Source: Agrostemma githago
Lineage: Eukaryota > Streptophyta > Magnoliopsida > Caryophyllales > Caryophyllaceae
Assembly (NCBI GenBank): GCA_958450325.1
Contig: OY288242.1
Span: 26,046,474-26,110,473 of the forward strand
Length of the DNA: 64,000 nt
Direction of reading: 5' to 3'
A program made the position numbers and the translations under genes. The stretch's first letter is position 1, and each line of letters opens with the position of its first letter. The notes under the pieces are model-generated. The model was not told where the DNA came from. It was given only the letters and a program-made list of their open reading frames with translations, and searched no databases. Below are positions 46,482 to 56,431 of the stretch, in pieces.

Positions 46482-48074
46482 TGATAAGTGTAGTTTGTAG
46501 TGCCCATTTTGTTGTGTTTAGTCCCGGTTTCTCTTGTGAAATCGCTCTTTGGAGCGGTTTCTGAGCTACTTATGCTTCTTCTAGTTCGTTTTAGGTTCCC
46601 AAGACCATTCACGGAGAAGTGGAACGATTCCGACTCGTTTCCGGCACTTTTGGAACCAACGAAGAGAAGCAACGATCACCCGGTGGCTTAGACTCGATCC
46701 CGAGACCTTGGGACCCATTGCCGAGCCCCTTAGACTCGATCCCGAGCCCCGAGAATCGATGAGAAGCCCATGAGAAGCAAGGAGGGACCTTAGAGCTCTT
46801 ATTGGAGGCCTACAAAGCCTTCCCGACCGAGATCAAGTGCCTTCCCGGTCGGGAAGGAGTGCACAAAAGCGACAGCTCCTGTTTGAGCTGTCCCGGCCGA
46901 GAAGGATTTCGTCCCGGTCGGGACCACCTCATCCCGGTCGGGACCACCACCTTCCCGGCCGGGATGGCAGAGCTGCAGCCGCTTTTGCTTCCTTTCTTCT
47001 CCTTTCCTCTTATAACCCTATATATACCCCCTCTCTTGTAATCTTAGGGGATGTTAGACATTACCCACTAAACCCTAGACTACTTTAGGTTATATTAGCC
47101 TAGATTAGTGTAGATTAGTCTTTAGTTTATCGTTAATCTTAGTTTAATCCTTGTATTAATTAAATTCTTGAAGATCTCTACCAAGATTGACAACCATGGT
47201 TGATGTATTTGGGTTTTCTCTTTTATGCAAGTTTTCCTTCTTCCATTCATCTTCTAGTATGGTATAATCTCTCTTTTCCCTTCTCTTAATCTTCTTTTAT
47301 CATTCAAGTTTTAATCTTTGTTCATTGTTTTGTTCATAGTTCATAGTTTTCACTAGTTTCATTATGTATGTTTTGTTGTTTGTGTTGATTTCTCTTGTTT
47401 ATGTTAATGTTTGTTTAGATATGTGTGAGTAGACTTTTTGTGGGGTTAGTAGGGTGATTAAGTGTTGATTATGGATGATTAGGGTTTCATTGAGGGTAAA
47501 GGTTGATCCTTTTGTTACTAGTCACATGTTGAGCACTCCATGTGTTTGTTGAATTGCTTGTTTGAGTAGAATTGGCCATTCCTCTCATGCTAGTCTTCTT
47601 CTTCTCATTTCGTGGTCGACTTGTGATTGAATTCTTGTGTTTTCGGGTTTAGTCTTTGGCACGAGAGTGCGGACTTTGGTTTTGACGCGAGAGCGCGGAC
47701 CGACCTTGCATAAGCATTCGGGTTTTGTCTTTGACACGAGAGTGCGGACATAGGCCTTGACGCGAGAGCGCGAACCATCCTTAGTAACTAGGTGAACCTT
47801 GCACCATCGATCTCCCAACCATCCTACTACACTTATGAACCCGACCTAACCCTATTCTTTCCTTATTCTTTGTCCTTAGCTTAGTCCTAGTCTTAGTTTA
47901 CCCCCCTTCCTATCGTCCTAGATTAGCTTAGTCCCGAGACCTAGTCTTGTATTTGGGTGAAACTTGGTCCAAACCCTCTTTAACGTCCCCGTGAATTCGA
48001 CCCGACTTGCCCTATCTACGTGTTAGGAATAGTTGGTTTTTTACGTGGGGATCCACGACAAATCCCTCCCACCA
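46482..48074 (+). mobile_element. Solo LTR, Athila-like (1593 bp)
   Basis: TGATAAGTG at the left, CCCACCA at the right, and ACCCC on both sides (46477-46481, 48075-48079), a perfect 5-bp target duplication. It has no coding frame. TATATATA at 47019-47026 gives plus orientation. Upstream of it is a six-site palindrome array. CACGAGAGTGCGGAC-type words recur at 47660-47770. GAATTCGACCCGACTTGCCC near the right end is similar to phrases near the ends of Athila LTRs. Confidence 0.88.
46821..46964. repeat. TCCCGGTCGGGA palindrome array in solo LTR
   Basis: Six sites of the TCCCGGTCGGGA / TCCCGGCCGGGA type start at 46821, 46843, 46891, 46912, 46932 and 46953. Offsets are 0, 22, 70, 91, 111 and 132 bp. 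The first four reproduce the spacing of the ACTCGATCGAGT module with a different palindrome. The TATA box is 55 bp downstream. Confidence 0.92.
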
Positions 48075-48682
48075 ACCCCCTCGACGTAGGGTTCGTGTGG
48101 AGACCAAACCCGATGCGACCAAGCCCCCCAGGGCCACACACACACACACCCGACCCACCGAGCTACCTCATTCCTGAGGAGCTCTTCATTTATGACGAGG
48201 GCGTTCAACCCCCTCGACGTAGGGTTCGTGTGGAGACCGAACCCGATGCGACCGAGCCTCTCAGGGACACACACACAAACACCACGACCTTCCCGTTCCA
48301 GACTCCGGGTGCCGAGTTTCCGCACCCGTATCCGTTTATGTATGATCCAGTTTACGAGCACCAGCGACGGGTACACGAGGGGATTAACCAGAGCATTGTC
48401 AACCAAGAGATCCACGAGTTCATTCTTACTCAAGGAATCTCGGCGCCTCAGAACCCGTCCTACTGGAGAGGTCCGGGAGATACTAGTGGTATTTTCCACG
48501 ATTATGGAGTTGATCTAGCTGCTTGGGGTCCGGACTACGGGCACACCTACGGCGGCCTAGGATCACAGTGGTTGAGAGACTTGCGACAGTCGGGTCAGCA
48601 GGGTGGTACTAGCGACTCAGGCCAGGGCGATACTGGAGCCGGTCCATCTGGGACCGGTGGAGATGATGAGATGGCTGATTAG

Positions 48683-50400
48683 CCGGTTTGGGGGAGCTAC
48701 CATTGTATATACGGTACTTTCTTTCCTTTTTTTTATTTCTGTTTTTATTGCTTTCCTAGATTTTTATTACTTCCCCTTAGGTCGAGTTGTCTTTAGGATT
48801 GGCTGTGGATTTGTTTGTCGTATATGCTGTAGAGTCACATTGAGGACACTGTGACATTTAGGTTTGGGGGAGAATTTGTGTGTTTTTTTGTGTGCTTTTA
48901 TTTTCTTTTGTTTGCTTTCAAAAATTCTAAAAATCCAAAAAAATTGATAAAAATAAAAAAAAATTCAAAAAGATTTTATTTTTGTGTGTCTTGTGTCCGG
49001 TGTGAAACATGCAAAACGGCGATGATGACATTGCGTTTTACATGATTTTTCCTAATTGACAGCTGACTCCGTACCTGAATGCACGTAATACTTGAGATGA
49101 AATGATTTTGATATGATTGCCTATTAAACCTGTTAATTGCCAAATGAGTAAATTTGACCATTTTGTCGGCAAACCACAAAAATTCTGAGGATTTAGAGCT
49201 TCCTAGGCCAGTAACATCTATAACTGGTCCCATTTATAATTAGGAATTGAGTGGTTTCTCCTTATGGAATGTGTAACATAAATTTGCATAAATATGACGT
49301 CCGTCTCTTGATAATGAATACGTGTTTGGTTTGAGGAGGAGGTACATGAGGAAAGACATTTCTGTTTTTGATAAGCTCCACATAGCCAAACGACCCATTT
49401 TTACTACCCTGTAGATTTAGGTCAGTTTCCCTTTGTTCAGCCCATTTCAGCTGTTTTAAGCCCGTTTTCTTTATATTTATATCAATTAGCTACAACCCAG
49501 AATAGCCTACCTTACCAGGACAGTCGCAGTGAACATAACTGGAATCACCTAGATCATATTTTGGGATTTTTTTCATCTTTTGGATCATAGTGTGTAATAT
49601 TGTTGTGCGACCTTGTATTCGCCTTCCCCTTGTCTGAATTAGAAAAAATATAGAAGCATGAAAAAGAAAGAAAGAAAGAAAAAGAAAAAAAATGGAATTA
49701 GAAAAAGAAGAAAAAATCCAAGAAAAAGAAAAAAAAACATATATGCTTCTCATAATATTTTGGGGAACGGTCGAGATGTTGTAACTAGAATTGAATTATA
49801 ATTAGGAGGATGACAAAATTCCCTCTTATGCTCTTTTGAGTTTTATTTCTAGTTAGTGGCCAGAATTCATAGTTGAAGTTTTTAGATGGATAGTTTTTAT
49901 TGTGTAGCTGCGACTACTGGTCTTAGCCCCACATTTCCATACGTGCTATAAGCACAATCCATTTTATTCCCTCACATATAAGCCACCCTTTGTAAGTCCT
50001 TGGCATGTACTATGGTCATGATTGGTGGAACACGTATTTGATTGGGGAGATTGATTTCATATTCGATTGCATGCATATTTCATAAGTCGAGTGAGTGTCT
50101 TTATTCTTTCCTATCTTCACATATATACTTACCCGTACTTATGAGTGTCGAGCGACAACCGCAAGGAATTCCGACATTATTGATCTTGCAAGATTGAAAG
50201 TTTGGCAGGCAATTGTTTGATTATGGCATGATTATTGATCTCGTTGCATTCTTGAGCATTACGTGTTTTCTCGTCGGTTTTAGTCGATTTTAGGAGAGTG
50301 ATTGTAATTCAGCTCTGAGTCGTGTTTCACATCACTTGTCCTCGTTTGTATATATTAGTTGTTTGCTTGAGGACAAGCAAAGGTTTGGTTTGGGGGAGTT
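48683..50400 (+). other. Athila 3' non-coding region and polypurine tract
   Basis: No gene is seen. GGTTTGGGGGAG words occur at 48689, 48864 and 50388; the last, directly before the 3' LTR, is the polypurine tract. A purine-rich AAGAAAG stretch lies at 49640-49740. Confidence 0.8.
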
Positions 50401-51742
50401 TGATCAACGTATTTTATATCGTATTTTATTGTCCCCCGACAACCGTTTTTGAGCTTTTCTTCTTCCATAATTATATGTTTAATGTCGATTTCTATTAGAA
50501 AGTCGATACTGTCGGTTCTCGTGCTATTTTGCAAGTTAAGTGCAATTTCGAGCATATTTAGGAGTGATAGCCCAGATAGCTGAGACGGGGACGAAGGACG
50601 AGGAAGAAAACGAAAAGCCGAGAAGCAAATGAAGAACTCAACCACGAGTCCAACAGCACCCACTCGATCGAGTAGTGCTAGGCATTCGATCATGTGCCTC
50701 ATATCCGAACTCAACCTGAAGCGTTCACGCATCTACTCGATCGAGTGGCATTGCGTGCACTCGATCGAGTGCGTTACACCCAGGCCGCGGATCAGATTTT
50801 AGCTTATTAGAATTATGGGCCTGTTTTGTAAGTCCAACTGATTTCTTTTAAATCAGTTGGAGGAGGATTGTCAGAGATAACTTTTTTTTCATACTAAAAC
50901 ATTACGTTACTTTTGCTAGGCTAGAAGTCACGTTTCTTTTCCCGTTTTCTTTCGCAAGGTTCATCGAATTCCGTTCTTCCTTTTTCAGATCTCAATTGTT
51001 TGGTATTGATAATCTTTAATTCTAATTTTAATTTCTATTTCAATTCTCTAGTTTAATTCTTGTCTTAGTTCGTTCTTAGTTTTCATAGTTATCTGATTTC
51101 AGTCTTGTAGTTTAATTTAATTCGCATTCATCATGTTTAAGTGCAATTCATATTTTGTTAGTTTTATTACAATCATCATGAGTAGCTAATTTCTATCTAG
51201 GGTTTAGGGGGATCGATGGGTGTTAATTGGGTTATAAAAAATTGACCTGTCTCTGATCATATGAACTGTCGCCTGAATGTTGTTTTAATTCTGATTGATT
51301 AATTACTAGCCAGTATTAATAAGTTAGTATCACAATTAGGACTTTTCGCCGACCGGGTTAAGGACTAATTAGGTCACGACATTTTGGGTAGACTAGCTTA
51401 ATTCTAGCGACCGCAGGTTAAGTTTAGTTCTAAAGTTTGTAGTAGTACCGAACGGACCTACACCTTAGACAGTTCGATTATTGACCTGTTAGTTGAGTCC
51501 CTGACCCGATTGATATTCATTGTGAACCTGAGACCCTAGATCTTTTTATTATTGATTTACCTTATAGTAGTTAGTTGTCAGTCCACTTAAACAAACAGAA
51601 AAACGTGACCCGTAATCTTTAGTCTAGACCTTAGAACAAGTGTTTAAGTCCCGTCTCCTGGTGGTTCGACCCCTACTTCACTATCTACATTAGTTAGTGG
51701 ACCTTATGGTATCTTTGATTAGAGATACGACTACCCCTGTCA
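50401..51742 (+). mobile_element. Athila 3' LTR
   Basis: 1342 bp, collinear with the 5' LTR. It carries module 9 and the same 12-bp stem-loop (50833-50861). One site of the module has mutated (ATTCGATCATGT). Confidence 0.93.
50661..50771. repeat. Palindrome module 9 (Athila 3' LTR)
   Basis: Counterpart of module 3. Site 2 is decayed to ATTCGATCATGT while the other three are intact. Confidence 0.93.
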
Positions 51743-51964
51743 GTTTTGCATGCAACATTTAGGTAAAAATGACTCACGCTGGGGAATAAAAATTTTGAAT
51801 TTTTTGAAAAATTTGAAAATCTGAAAATTTTGACGTTGAAAAGGAATAGGAATGCTCGGGATGACTATTCCTGTGCTGAAGAGGAAACTGAGATTTGGCC
51901 TGTATGCCTAGACCCACTCAGATTAAGGAATCCTAAAGTTAAGAGGATTATCAGGGCTTGGTGT

Positions 51965-51972
51965 TATAAATA
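51965..51972 (+). promoter_or_regulatory. TATA box of outer Ogre antisense ORF
   Basis: TATAAATA lies about 98 bp upstream of the ATG at 52063, followed by a pyrimidine-rich leader with TCTTCTTCC. It is on the strand opposite to the integrase, so the antisense ORF probably had its own promoter. Confidence 0.55.
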
Positions 51973-52062
51973 CCCATCCCCTGCTTTAGTTTTCTCATAA
52001 TTCCCACAACTCTCTTCTTCCTAAGAAAAAGAGAACTCTTATCTTCTTCTAGAAATCTAGCC

Positions 52063-53850
52063 ATGGGGATTGAACGTTTGATCGCGATGTTACAAGACTG
52101 GTCTCACCACTTTAGGGTTGCAGATAAAGTGGCTTTGAATTAGGCGGGTATTACTCAGTTGTTTACGATCCGTCAGATGCAAGTGGATCGTCACTTTCTC
52201 GATGCTTGCTTGTCCTATTAGGACGACACATATCATGTTTTTGCCCTTCTTCGGGGAGAGATTTGTCCTTTACCCGAAGAAATTGCTGCTGTTGGAGGAT
52301 GGAACCCTATACTTCGCCCTGCTGTCCCGTTTACAGTTTATGACCCGAGGAGGAAACTACAGAAAATTTTGGGACTCTCTCATATGGAAGTATCCCGTAT
52401 GCTGGATGGGGATAATGTTTCTTTGACTGACTTAGCTGAGAAATTCATGAACCCGCATGATGTCCGGGTTAGGCCGGCCTATAACCGTAGGGCTTTCACT
52501 TTTTGCATGCTCCACGTTTATGCTTTCGAAGGCCATATGGATTTGCTATCGTGTATGGGCAACGTTCGACTTCTTACCGTTGCTGACCTGATGGAGACGG
52601 AGCACAGTCCGACATGGCTAATTACCGGGGAAATTATCCAAGGTTTGGATAACCGCAAAAGGGACTCGTCAATTCGTTTGACCGGTAGTACCCGTCTATT
52701 GCAAGTATATGGCTTCAGATTTTTTTATTTTTTATTTTTTCCCGCGATTTTCTGCTACAGCAGGCACTCGATTGAGTCACCCTGGCACTCGATCGAGTGT
52801 CCTCATTAAAAGCCCCCTGCCCGATTTCGAGGGTGTCACTTGATCGAGTGACCCCTAGGCACTCGATCGAGTGCCCCTAGGAGGACACTGATTTTGCCTC
52901 GAGAACTAACATTTTTTGTTGCTTTTTCTCAGCTTTGGTTATTCGAGAGGCTATCGATCTTAGATCCTCCTCTTGACCCGAGTCGATACCGACCCAATCA
53001 GATGATGACAAGGAGAAGACCCATTGATTTCTCCCGTCACATCACTCAGAAATATTGGGATGAAGTGCTGTCTTCCCGTAGTGGTCCGTTGATTCGATGG
53101 GTGGTGCTGTGGTGGCCCATTTATGTTTGGATCGACTTGGAATCAAGAGATAGGGTGCGATATCAGGTGATTTTATCCTTTAGGCAGACAATTCATCTTT
53201 ACCCTGACCGCATACTTAGGTAGTATGGTCGGTCTCAGAGAATCCCTGAGATTGAAGCAATTGTGAGTGACCCAACCCAACTGACTGATGTAATGAGCGA
53301 CACCTGGATGCAGCGATGGTATACCCGGTCTACCTGGTCTATTCCCAGGTCTCGTCATTCAATTTGGGTATCAGACTCTTTTGTAAAATGGACGAAGGCG
53401 GATTCTGCCAAAGCCCGAGCTGCCCTAAAGGTTGATGAAGCTTTTAACCTGCTCCGACAAGAGCAAGCTAAAGATAATAGAGGCTTCTTCGATGAAGGTG
53501 AGACTCCGGCTACATTGGTTCGACTGATGTCAGGCCAGAGAGGGAGAACTAGGACTCAAGCTGAAGGGTCCGGTGCTAGAGGTGCACGGAGGAGAGTGAG
53601 CTCCCAGACCGACTTAGAAAGGAGACTTGGTCCGAAGCTGGCGGTTCAGGACCGACTTGGTCCCCGGGACAGACTACCTGAGCACGTACGGGCTTGTCTT
53701 GGATTAGTTACAAAGGCAGAAGACCCGCTGTCAAAGAAACGGGTTCGAGCAAAAGAGGTTCCTCTTGTGATCCGGGATTGCTCGCCCCCGTCCTGGCGAC
53801 ATCGGGCTCCGCGAGAACCTAAAGACAAGGGAAAGGGCAAGATGTCCTAA
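52063..53850 (+). pseudogene. Outer Ogre antisense ORF (plant mobile-domain-like)
   Basis: A single frame runs from ATG 52063 (MGIERLIAMLQDWSHHF) to TAA after KGKGKMS at 53850. It is broken by stops at 52141, 52219, 52807 and 53221 and by the 52765-52873 palindrome module with its T-rich flank. Motifs such as LRGEICPLPEEIAAVGGW and LTDLAEKF, plus ISFRQTIHLYP-like helices, recall the DUF7745 / plant mobile domain proteins found antisense in Ogre elements. The C-terminus is basic. The module segment looks like an intron: a possible GTATAT donor at 52707 and a TTTTTCTCAG acceptor near 52930. It lies head to head with integrase. Its role is unknown. Confidence 0.65.
52765..52873. repeat. Palindrome module 10 (in outer Ogre antisense ORF)
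   Basis: Offsets 0, 21, 72 and 95 bp. Sites 1 and 3 are slightly decayed (ACTCGATTGAGT, ACTTGATCGAGT). It sits in an apparent non-coding interruption of the antisense ORF. Confidence 0.93.
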
Positions 53851-54250
53851 ATACCAATCTCCTTAGTTTTACTATTTAAGTATTACTATCATTTTTTTGT
53901 GGTGTGCTTTTTTCGTTGTTTTCATTTTTTGTGTGATGTAATTTTGAAATTCCCGAGTTTATCGGGTTTTCATTAATAAAAGACATATTAATGAATACCA
54001 TTCTTGTCTTTTTCGTTATTGCAGTGGTTGCACCCTTTTGAGGGGCTGCCTACGTATCCACAATTAGCGGAATTAAACCAAACGTAGTTCAGATTTATTT
54101 TTGCAATTTCGAAATACACCAAGACTATTAGTTCAAGGTGTGCGACAGTAGGATAAATAATCCTAACTTATTGACTTGCTTATATAATTTTTGAAAATTT
54201 ATAAAAAGAAAATTTTTATAAACTTTTTGCAAATGACATTGAGACACAGT
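53851..54250. other. Spacer between antisense ORF and integrase
   Basis: AT-rich, with a possible polyadenylation region for the antisense ORF (CATTAATAAAAGAC near 53970) and GGGGCTGCCTACGTATCC near 54043, shared with the inner Ogre element at 38370. No gene is seen. Confidence 0.6.
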
Positions 54251-55434
54251 TTAGGGGTAGTAACGCTTCAGCTGGTCCAAGTTGGTTGGGTTGACAAATT
54301 CTTCCCGTCCAAGTCCGTCAGCATCACCGCTCTTCCTGATAGGATCTTCTATACTAGATATGGCCCAGCCTAATTGGGTTTGAACTTTCCTTTTGGGTCA
54401 ACTGGTAGTAATGCGCGAACAGATTTGAGGACAAGATCCCTTTCTTTGATATTTCTGGGCCTAACTCTTTTGTTGAAGGCCCGTTGTATCCTTTTTTGGT
54501 ATATTTGGATGTTGTTGAGGGTCCGGGATCGCCGTTCGTCCAAGAGAACTAACGAATCGTATCGAGCTTGGACCCAAACAGCTTTAGGCACTTGGCTTTC
54601 AAGTAAAATCCTGAGAGACGGTACTTCCAGCTCGATTGGTTGGACTGCTTCCATTCCGTATGTCAAGTAATAGGGAGTTGCCCCGGTTGCGGTACGAATT
54701 GACGTTCGGTATCCCCATAGGGCAAAAGGTATCTTGTCGGGCCAGTCCCGGTAATTATCAGCCATCTTTTTAAGAATGGTGACAATTGTTTTATTAGCTG
54801 TCTCTACCGCCCCATTTGTTTGGAGACGGTAAGGCGAAGATGTATGCCTTTGAATTTTATAATTTGCTAGCAAATTAGCGGCTTCTGCTTGAAAATGCGT
54901 CCCGTGATCACCGATTAACTCGTGCGGGACCCCGTTTCGGCATATAATCTTGTTTTGAATGAACTTAGCAACGTGCTTAGCATTCAAGATCCGGTATGAC
55001 TCGGATTCGACCCATTTGGTAAAATAGTCAATAGCCACCAAGATAAAGCAATGACTTCCCATCCCAGAAGGGTTTATTTTCCCGATTATATCAATTCCCC
55101 ACGTCGAAAACGGCCATGGTGATGTCATGGTGTTTAGTAGGGATGACGGCATATGTTGCACGTTGACAAAAATCTGACAGTTATGACAGTGTTTGACATA
55201 TAACTGGCAGTCGGTTTCCATGCTATTCCAGTAATATCCGAGCCTCATAATTTTCCAGACTAACATCTGGGCATTCATATGTGGACTGATGAACTCATAT
55301 TGTATATATATATTTAACCCCAACTTTTTCTTTATTTTGGTTCGTTTGATGTGTCCTAGGAGTTGTTTTTCTAACTTTTTATTCTTCTTTGTTATGCCGG
55401 GTATTTTGTTTACGTTTTGTAGGAAACAAGACAA
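54251..55434 (-). pseudogene. Outer Ogre integrase
   Basis: An open minus-strand frame of 354 codons shows part of the zinc domain (HMNAQM...CHNCQIF). The DDE core follows, with D in WGIDIIGK, D in IGDHGTHF and E in NGAVETANK. A C-terminal domain begins ALLPVDPKGKFKPN. A TAG at 54372-54370 replaces what is usually tryptophan. Past it the sequence still resembles the integrase tail to a stop at 54253-54251, with one further indel likely. Upstream of about 55400 the frame runs into unrelated LTR sequence, so the start of integrase, RT and gag are lost. Relatives insert element DNA into chromosomes. Confidence 0.87.
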
Positions 55435-56431
55435 ATGAAGGCGATTGAGCTATATTTGGGCAATAACGAGAGTCGAGCCATGAAATCCACAAGGAAGAAG
55501 AGATAAAAGTTAGAATATACTAAGTGAATACTTGAGGAAGGATGTGAAGTGAAGAAACAATAAGAAACGATAAAGAAATAAGTTGGAAAGCTCAAACAAA
55601 TGCAAATCGAGAAGGAAGAACGATCGCGAAAACAAAGGTCAACTTCAAACGTGAATATATTGAGTTGTACAACTCTGATTGAGCTTATTTTTGTGGCGTT
55701 GGAAAGCTCTTTCTCTTATATTTCCAACGGTATATCACACGTCCAAATCCGATAAGTAACGAAAAAACAGCAAGCGTTTCAAATTCATCGCGCAGTGCAG
55801 GAAACCCGAACCGGTCGGGACGACATTGAACCGGTCGGTTCAGACCCGAACCGACCGCTTTGCAGCTGTTTCGCGGGATTTTTTAGTTCATAGACTCCGT
55901 AACTTACCATTACTCTTATTTTACGGAATATTCTTTCCTAATTAGTTTCTCCTAGTCCTTAGGAAACTAGGAGTAATGACTCCTTATCATTATTAGTATA
56001 TATACCCTCCTTAGGGTTGGATTTATGGACACTTTTCTCATTCAGTAGTTTAGTTTAGACTTTTTATTAGCATTAGAATTCATCTAGTTTGTAGTCATAC
56101 TTTTAGATCGTCAATATTTCAGTTCTACATAATTGGTATCTTTTCTTATTTCTTATTTTCATATTGTCTTTTATTATGCTTAATTTCTTTATTGCTTTAT
56201 CTTTTATTATGAGTAGCTAATTTATTTATCTAGGGTTGAAGGGGATCTATGTTAATTGAATTGGGGATGTTAGTTTAATTAATTGTTTGATTGATCATTC
56301 ATATGTTATTGTCTTACTACTTCTCTTGTATCGTTGTTTGATTAGTTTGAGACGTTGAGCTAGTTGAATGTCTAGGAACCCGAACCTAAGATCGAAAGCC
56401 TGGTAAGGGTAGACTTACAAGTAAGTAGGTA
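55400..56431 (+). mobile_element. Fragment of another Athila-type LTR
   Basis: Plus-strand TATATATA at 55997-56004 and AGTAGCTAATTTATTTATCTAGGGTTGAAGGGGATC near 56210 match the equivalent stretch of the Athila LTR at 27850. U3 carries ACCGGTCGG palindromes. The left edge is unclear (about 55400, where integrase ends), and the right edge is the Tekay insertion. Palindromic GTTTCTCCTAGTCCTTAGGAAACTAGGAG at 55945-55975 is also seen. Confidence 0.65.
55806..55860. repeat. ACCGGTCGG palindrome cluster
   Basis: Three sites (GAACCGGTCGG, GAACCGGTCGG, GAACCGACCG) have centres about 20 bp apart, roughly 140 bp upstream of the TATA box in this LTR. It is a third version of 20-22-bp spaced CGRYCG palindromes. 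Confidence 0.8.

Larger units (their letters stand above)
46408..48280 (+). repeat. ~140-bp tandem duplication in the ATHILA-type ORF
   Basis: The segment coding PDPPSYLIPEE..FIYD followed by CTCGACGTAGGGTTCGTGTGG occurs twice. Copy 1 is split by the solo LTR (46408-46481 and 48080-48140); copy 2 is at 48141-48280. The duplication preceded the LTR insertion, because the LTR lies inside copy 1. Confidence 0.8.
45712..48682 (+). pseudogene. ATHILA-type ORF after pol, split by a solo LTR
   Basis: The frame entering from 45712 reads MISFRLNNEEQSILLSTLSE, FQLFSGRRASVTAMALNAIP, PTIRLFLRILSHVVFPRSD and LEVLILGHYLNPFRR. This resembles the Arabidopsis ATHILA ORF-1 family (PF03078), placed after pol where Athila carries its env-like ORF. 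Its start was lost with the inner Ogre insertion. The frame shifts near 46120-46185 (DRSYLFSTLKWI, FLWRVRDKVWMKLLV) and is cut by a solo LTR at 46482. The C-terminal part (48150-48682) ends in a Gly/Ser-rich tail, stop at 48680-48682. No signal peptide or clear membrane segment was seen. Its function is unknown. Confidence 0.75.
27069..51742 (+). mobile_element. Athila element with two nested insertions
   Basis: LTRs at 27069-28411 and 50401-51742 begin TGATCAACG and end CTGTCA. They are flanked by a perfect 5-bp duplication GTTTT (27064-27068, 51743-51747). Inside are PBS, gag, protease, RT, RNase H, integrase, a spacer, an ATHILA-type ORF and a polypurine tract, in the Athila order. An Ogre-like element (35029-45709) and a solo LTR (46482-48074) are nested in it. 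Without them the element would be about 12.4 kb, normal for Athila. The two LTRs differ at a few percent of positions by eye, so the insertion is not very recent. Confidence 0.95.
24424..55434 (-). mobile_element. Outer Ogre/Tat-like element, split by an Athila insertion
   Basis: The minus-strand element has its 3' LTR at 24424-26728 and its internal 3' end at 26729-27068. It then resumes at 51743 with its antisense ORF (52063-53850) and integrase (55434-54251). The two halves join across the Athila insertion at a duplicated GTTTT. Sequence upstream of integrase (RT, gag, 5' LTR) is missing: the element breaks off near 55400 against another LTR fragment. It is the oldest layer of the nest, since other elements lie inside it. 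Confidence 0.82.

Noticed and set aside
45712..48682. True envelope protein in Athila
   Set aside because: No signal peptide, membrane anchor or cleavage site is visible; the match is to the ATHILA ORF family of unknown function, so only that is claimed.
51743..51747. Treating 24424-26728 as a solo LTR
   Set aside because: Its right flank has a polypurine tract and internal sequence that resumes after the Athila insertion, so it is the 3' LTR of a longer element.
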